This document shows, one piece after another, positions 61,568 through 64,000 of a stretch of 64,000 bases of DNA. A program made the position numbers and the translations under genes. The stretch lies in contig NZ_SISF01000028.1 in NCBI RefSeq assembly GCF_004310285.1, forward strand, positions 1 to 64,000. The letters run 5' to 3'. Each line of letters opens with the position of its first letter. The first letter of the stretch is position 1. The notes beneath the pieces are model-generated. The model did not search any database. It was not told the origin of the DNA and saw only the letters and a list, made by a program, of their open reading frames with translations. This DNA is from Agrobacterium cavarae. GTDB taxonomy: Bacteria; Pseudomonadota; Alphaproteobacteria; Rhizobiales; Rhizobiaceae.

Positions 61568-62272
61568 TCAGTTTCTGTCAGTAGTCTCCTGGCGTGCCTT
61601 CATCATCTGCCGCCAACCTTTCAGCAGGACTTCGCGGCGTTTGGGATAGCGCGCGTCCAGAAGCGTGAAGCAAGAAATGCGATCGGCGCGAAAGCTGCGG
61701 TAGTCCTGTCTCAACTCACACCATGCCAGCAGCACACGAACCTGATCGAAAAACGCCAGCGCAAAGGGCCACACAATCCGGCGAGTGTCGCGCCCGCGCT
61801 CGTCGGCATAGTCGATCTCGATTTTTGCCTGACTTCTAATGGCACTGCGAATATTGCTAAGATCGATATGCGGCATATCGATCACCTTTCCGGGTCCCAC
61901 AAGAAGTGTGGAATTGTCCAGTTCCTCCGCCAGCGTCTTTGGCAGAACCGCGGCGATCTTCGCAAGCCCGGCGCGCGCGGCATCCGCCAACGCGCCATCC
62001 GCCCTGCCCGCCACCCAGCGGGAGCCAAGAACCAAAGCCTCGATTTCCGCTTCGGAAAACATTAGAGGCGGCAGAAGATAACCCGGTCGCAGCACGTAGC
62101 CGACGCCGGCCTCGCCTTCTATATTGGCGCCTTGCGCCTGGAGGGTCCCGATGTCGCGGTAGAGCGTACGCAGACTGACACCTGTCGCGGCCGCCAATTC
62201 TGCGCCACCCACCGGATTGCGATAGCTTCGTAACAATTGAAGCAAATCAAGCAGGCGTTGCGCGCGTGACAT
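61568..62272 (-). CDS. YafY-type regulator (HTH + WYL domain)
   Basis: 234 aa. An N-terminal HTH (RLLDLLQLLRSYRNPVGGAE, GVSLRTLYRDIGTL), a middle region, and a WYL-like domain (VWPFALAFFDQVRVLLAWCE). Members bind small ligands or nucleic acid and often control a neighbouring VOC gene, as here. GGGGAA before the ATG. Confidence 0.88.
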   Translation of the reverse strand: MSRAQRLLDLLQLLRSYRNPVGGAELAAATGVSLRTLYRDIGTLQAQGANIEGEAGVGYVLRPGYLLPPLMFSEAEIEALVLGSRWVAGRADGALADAARAGLAKIAAVLPKTLAEELDNSTLLVGPGKVIDMPHIDLSNIRSAIRSQAKIEIDYADERGRDTRRIVWPFALAFFDQVRVLLAWCELRQDYRSFRADRISCFTLLDARYPKRREVLLKGWRQMMKARQETTDRN

Positions 62273-62435
62273 GCATTTCCCCAGGCAATAGGCCCGCCCT
62301 ATGAGTTTTAATCATCTATTTATACGTGTTGCGTAAAACCTTAGCGATTAAATCCACCTGTTATTATTCATTTTAAGCCATCTATTCTCGATATCAGGTC
62401 GCGACAAAGCTTCATAAGATTTTTCAGAGGCACCA

Positions 62436-63716
62436 ATGCTTAATTTTTGGCGAGATAAAGGCGGCAATTTTGCCATTCTGACTGCACTCCTGGCCGTACC
62501 GCTGTTTGGAGCGGCAGGCCTGGCCTTAGACTTCAGCCAGGCGCTCGCCGTCAAGGAAGATCTGCAGCAGACGGCGGACGCCACCGCACTCGGCGCCGTC
62601 TCCAAAGATTCGCCATATGTTGCGGAGGCGCGCAAGATGAGCGGAGATGGCCCCATCACCGTTCCTGGTCATTCCGGCGTGGATTTCGGCAAGAAGGGGG
62701 ACAGCAAGAAAAACGACTTCGAGATCGAGAACGCCACCCTGCTTGTCAAGAAGACCGGGAATATCGTTGAATCGTCCTTGGAATTGAAGGCCACGGTCAA
62801 TACCACGCTCTCAGCGATTTTGGGTAAGGACTTCTTTACCGTAAGCATTAAATCCACGGGTCGATATCAAACAGAGAAGTATATGAACTTCTATTTGTTG
62901 CTGGATAACACACCATCCATGGGTGTGGGTGCAACGCCCCAGGATGTCGCAACCATGGTGGCGAATACACGCGATCAATGTGCCTTCGCGTGTCACGATG
63001 TTCAGAGTGGCAAAAATAGTTACTACGAGCTTGCGAAAAAACTGAAAGTGACCACGCGCATCAATGTGGTGGGGAAAGCAACGGCCTCCCTCATGGACAC
63101 TGCAGCGGGCACCCAGACCGTCTCAGACCAATTTAGAATGGCAGTCTATACCTTTGGTGAAAAAGCCGAGGACACAAAACTTCTCGAAGTTGTACCACTC
63201 ACGTCCAATCTCTCCGACGTAAAAAACAGGTCGAACAAGATCGACCTCATGTCCATTCCGTATCAAGGCTACGATAACGACCAGCAGACGGATATCGACC
63301 GCGCCTTGACGCAGATCGCCTTGAAAATGGGCCCGCAGGGGAACGGCAACAGCTCCGCCACGCCGGAAAAGGTTCTCTATTTCGTATCCGATGGTGTTGG
63401 CGACAGCTACAAACCGACAAGCTGTACCAAAAAAACCACGAATGGCCGCTGTCAGGAGCCGATTGACACCCGGCTGTGTACCGCCTTGAAGAGCCAGGGC
63501 TACCGTATCGCCGTCCTTTATACGACTTATCTGCCACTTCCGACAAACGGTTGGTATAATGACTGGATCCGCCCCTTCCAGTCTGAAATCTCCACCCGTA
63601 TGCAAGATTGCGCTTCCCAAGGGCTGTTCTTCGAGGTGAGCCCGACGCAAGGCATCAGCGATGCCATGTCGGCACTGTTCAAGCGGGTGGTTTCCTCTCC
63701 TCGCCTGTCGAGCTGA
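62436..63716 (+). CDS. TadE/TadG-like Flp pilus assembly protein with VWA-like region
   Basis: 426 aa. The N-terminus NFAILTALLAVPLFGAAGLALD is the TadE/G membrane segment, followed by QTADATALGAV. From ~150 a von Willebrand A-like domain begins with LLLDNTPSMGVG (D-x-T-x-S variant of the metal site). Two CxxxC-like pairs (CAFAC; CTKKTTNGRC) may be disulfides. No tad/cpa genes are adjacent. It should sit in the inner membrane facing the periplasm. Confidence 0.87.
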   Translation: MLNFWRDKGGNFAILTALLAVPLFGAAGLALDFSQALAVKEDLQQTADATALGAVSKDSPYVAEARKMSGDGPITVPGHSGVDFGKKGDSKKNDFEIENATLLVKKTGNIVESSLELKATVNTTLSAILGKDFFTVSIKSTGRYQTEKYMNFYLLLDNTPSMGVGATPQDVATMVANTRDQCAFACHDVQSGKNSYYELAKKLKVTTRINVVGKATASLMDTAAGTQTVSDQFRMAVYTFGEKAEDTKLLEVVPLTSNLSDVKNRSNKIDLMSIPYQGYDNDQQTDIDRALTQIALKMGPQGNGNSSATPEKVLYFVSDGVGDSYKPTSCTKKTTNGRCQEPIDTRLCTALKSQGYRIAVLYTTYLPLPTNGWYNDWIRPFQSEISTRMQDCASQGLFFEVSPTQGISDAMSALFKRVVSSPRLSS

Positions 63717-64000
63717 TCAACTCGGTTCGATTCTTTCAACGAGGAAATCGATAAAGGCGCGGATGCGGGCAGCCAGATGCTCGTGTCCGGCGTAAACCGC
63801 GTGGACGAGTTCTGTGTCGCCGCCGTTATAATACTCCAGGATCGGGACAAGCTGGCCCGCCTCGATATCGGGGCGCACATGAAATTCCCCAATCCGACCG
63901 ATGCCGACGCCCAACAGGCAGAGTTGCCGTTTGATCGAACCGCTCGATACCTGAATGTTGCCGGTGATGGCCTTGATATAGGCGCTATCGGAACCGGGAT
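63717..64000 (-). CDS. LysR family regulator, C-terminal part (cut by window end)
   Basis: The last 94 codons of a gene that starts beyond 64000. The sequence (LLGVGIGRIGEFHVRPDIEA, LVPILEYYNGGDTELVHAVY, HLAARIRAFIDFLVERI) is the end of a LysR-type sensing domain in the group that includes DsdC/AaeR-like regulators. The frame is open to the window edge. Confidence 0.85.
   Translation of the reverse strand, partial: PGSDSAYIKAITGNIQVSSGSIKRQLCLLGVGIGRIGEFHVRPDIEAGQLVPILEYYNGGDTELVHAVYAGHEHLAARIRAFIDFLVERIEPS

Overview
The window is chromosomal DNA of an alphaproteobacterium, most likely Rhizobiaceae (Agrobacterium/Rhizobium). The evidence is a Ros zinc-finger regulator, a DivJ-type cell-cycle kinase, dmeRF, BioR boxes at bioY, TTAA-N7-TTAA(C) CtrA-type sites, many Rhizobiales DUF proteins (DUF1491, DUF5330, DUF930, DUF2336) and a rhizobial intergenic mosaic repeat. 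Coding density is high. I see no tRNA, rRNA, CRISPR array, insertion sequence or prophage. This looks like ordinary core and semi-core genome rather than an island.

Layout. 0.1-7 kb: ros, then a seven-gene Mrp (Mnh/Pha) Na+(K+)/H+ antiporter operon, mrpABCDEFG, with almost every stop and start overlapping. 7-9.5 kb: msrB, a hairpin-rich gap, then bioY-bioB behind two opposed BioR boxes. 9.5-18.7 kb: rhodanese/ftrA divergent pair, acetyltransferase, hemolysin III-like protein, Usp, VOC dioxygenase-like protein, AI-2E family permease, polysaccharide deacetylase, DapA-like aldolase and selO. 18.9-21.1 kb: a cytoplasmic GH32 enzyme with an unassigned N-terminal module, followed by two tiny genes. 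21.1-24.4 kb: the copper operon actP-hmrR-copZ behind a textbook MerR-family operator with a 19-bp spacer.

24.4-32.9 kb: a methyltransferase joined to a class D beta-lactamase whose KTG lysine reads Met, a YcgN protein, a PBP1-type enzyme, an MFS transporter, and a DUF2231 gene coupled to a sorbosone-dehydrogenase-like lipoprotein. 33-41.3 kb: small secreted protein, split DUF1214/DUF1254 pair, DUF2336 with an upstream CtrA-type site, DUF1491, a peptidoglycan-binding-domain protein overlapping divJ, DUF5330 and sufE. 41.3-47.5 kb: DUF930, a hidden 54-codon ORF, an S9 oligopeptidase, a small orphan gene directly behind a perfect CtrA-type site, dmeR-dmeF with its G6 operator, and a TauE/SafE exporter divergent from a MerR regulator.

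47.5-64 kb: YbhB, AraC regulator, acetyltransferase, DJ-1/PfpI protein, a cobalamin-riboswitch operon (cbtB-cbtA plus an unrecognised 106-aa gene), two c-type cytochromes, a phosphodiesterase, sodB, LysR regulator, LysE/ArgO exporter divergent from argP, a branched-chain aminotransferase, tam, a WYL regulator with a VOC protein, a TadE/TadG-like protein, and a LysR gene cut by the window end.

Themes: metal homeostasis recurs (Cu, Co/Ni, a probable Zn/Cd/Pb-type MerR, B12-controlled cobalt uptake), and there are several signs of CtrA/DivJ cell-cycle control. I did not find a clear-cut new defence or biosynthetic system. The best candidates for something undescribed are the 106-aa gene inside the B12-riboswitch operon, the 94-aa gene behind the CtrA-type site, the structured segment between msrB and bioY, the paired direct repeats before the DUF5330/sufE genes, and the GH32 N-terminal module with its two small downstream genes. 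Family names come from recognising the sequences by eye; no database was searched.
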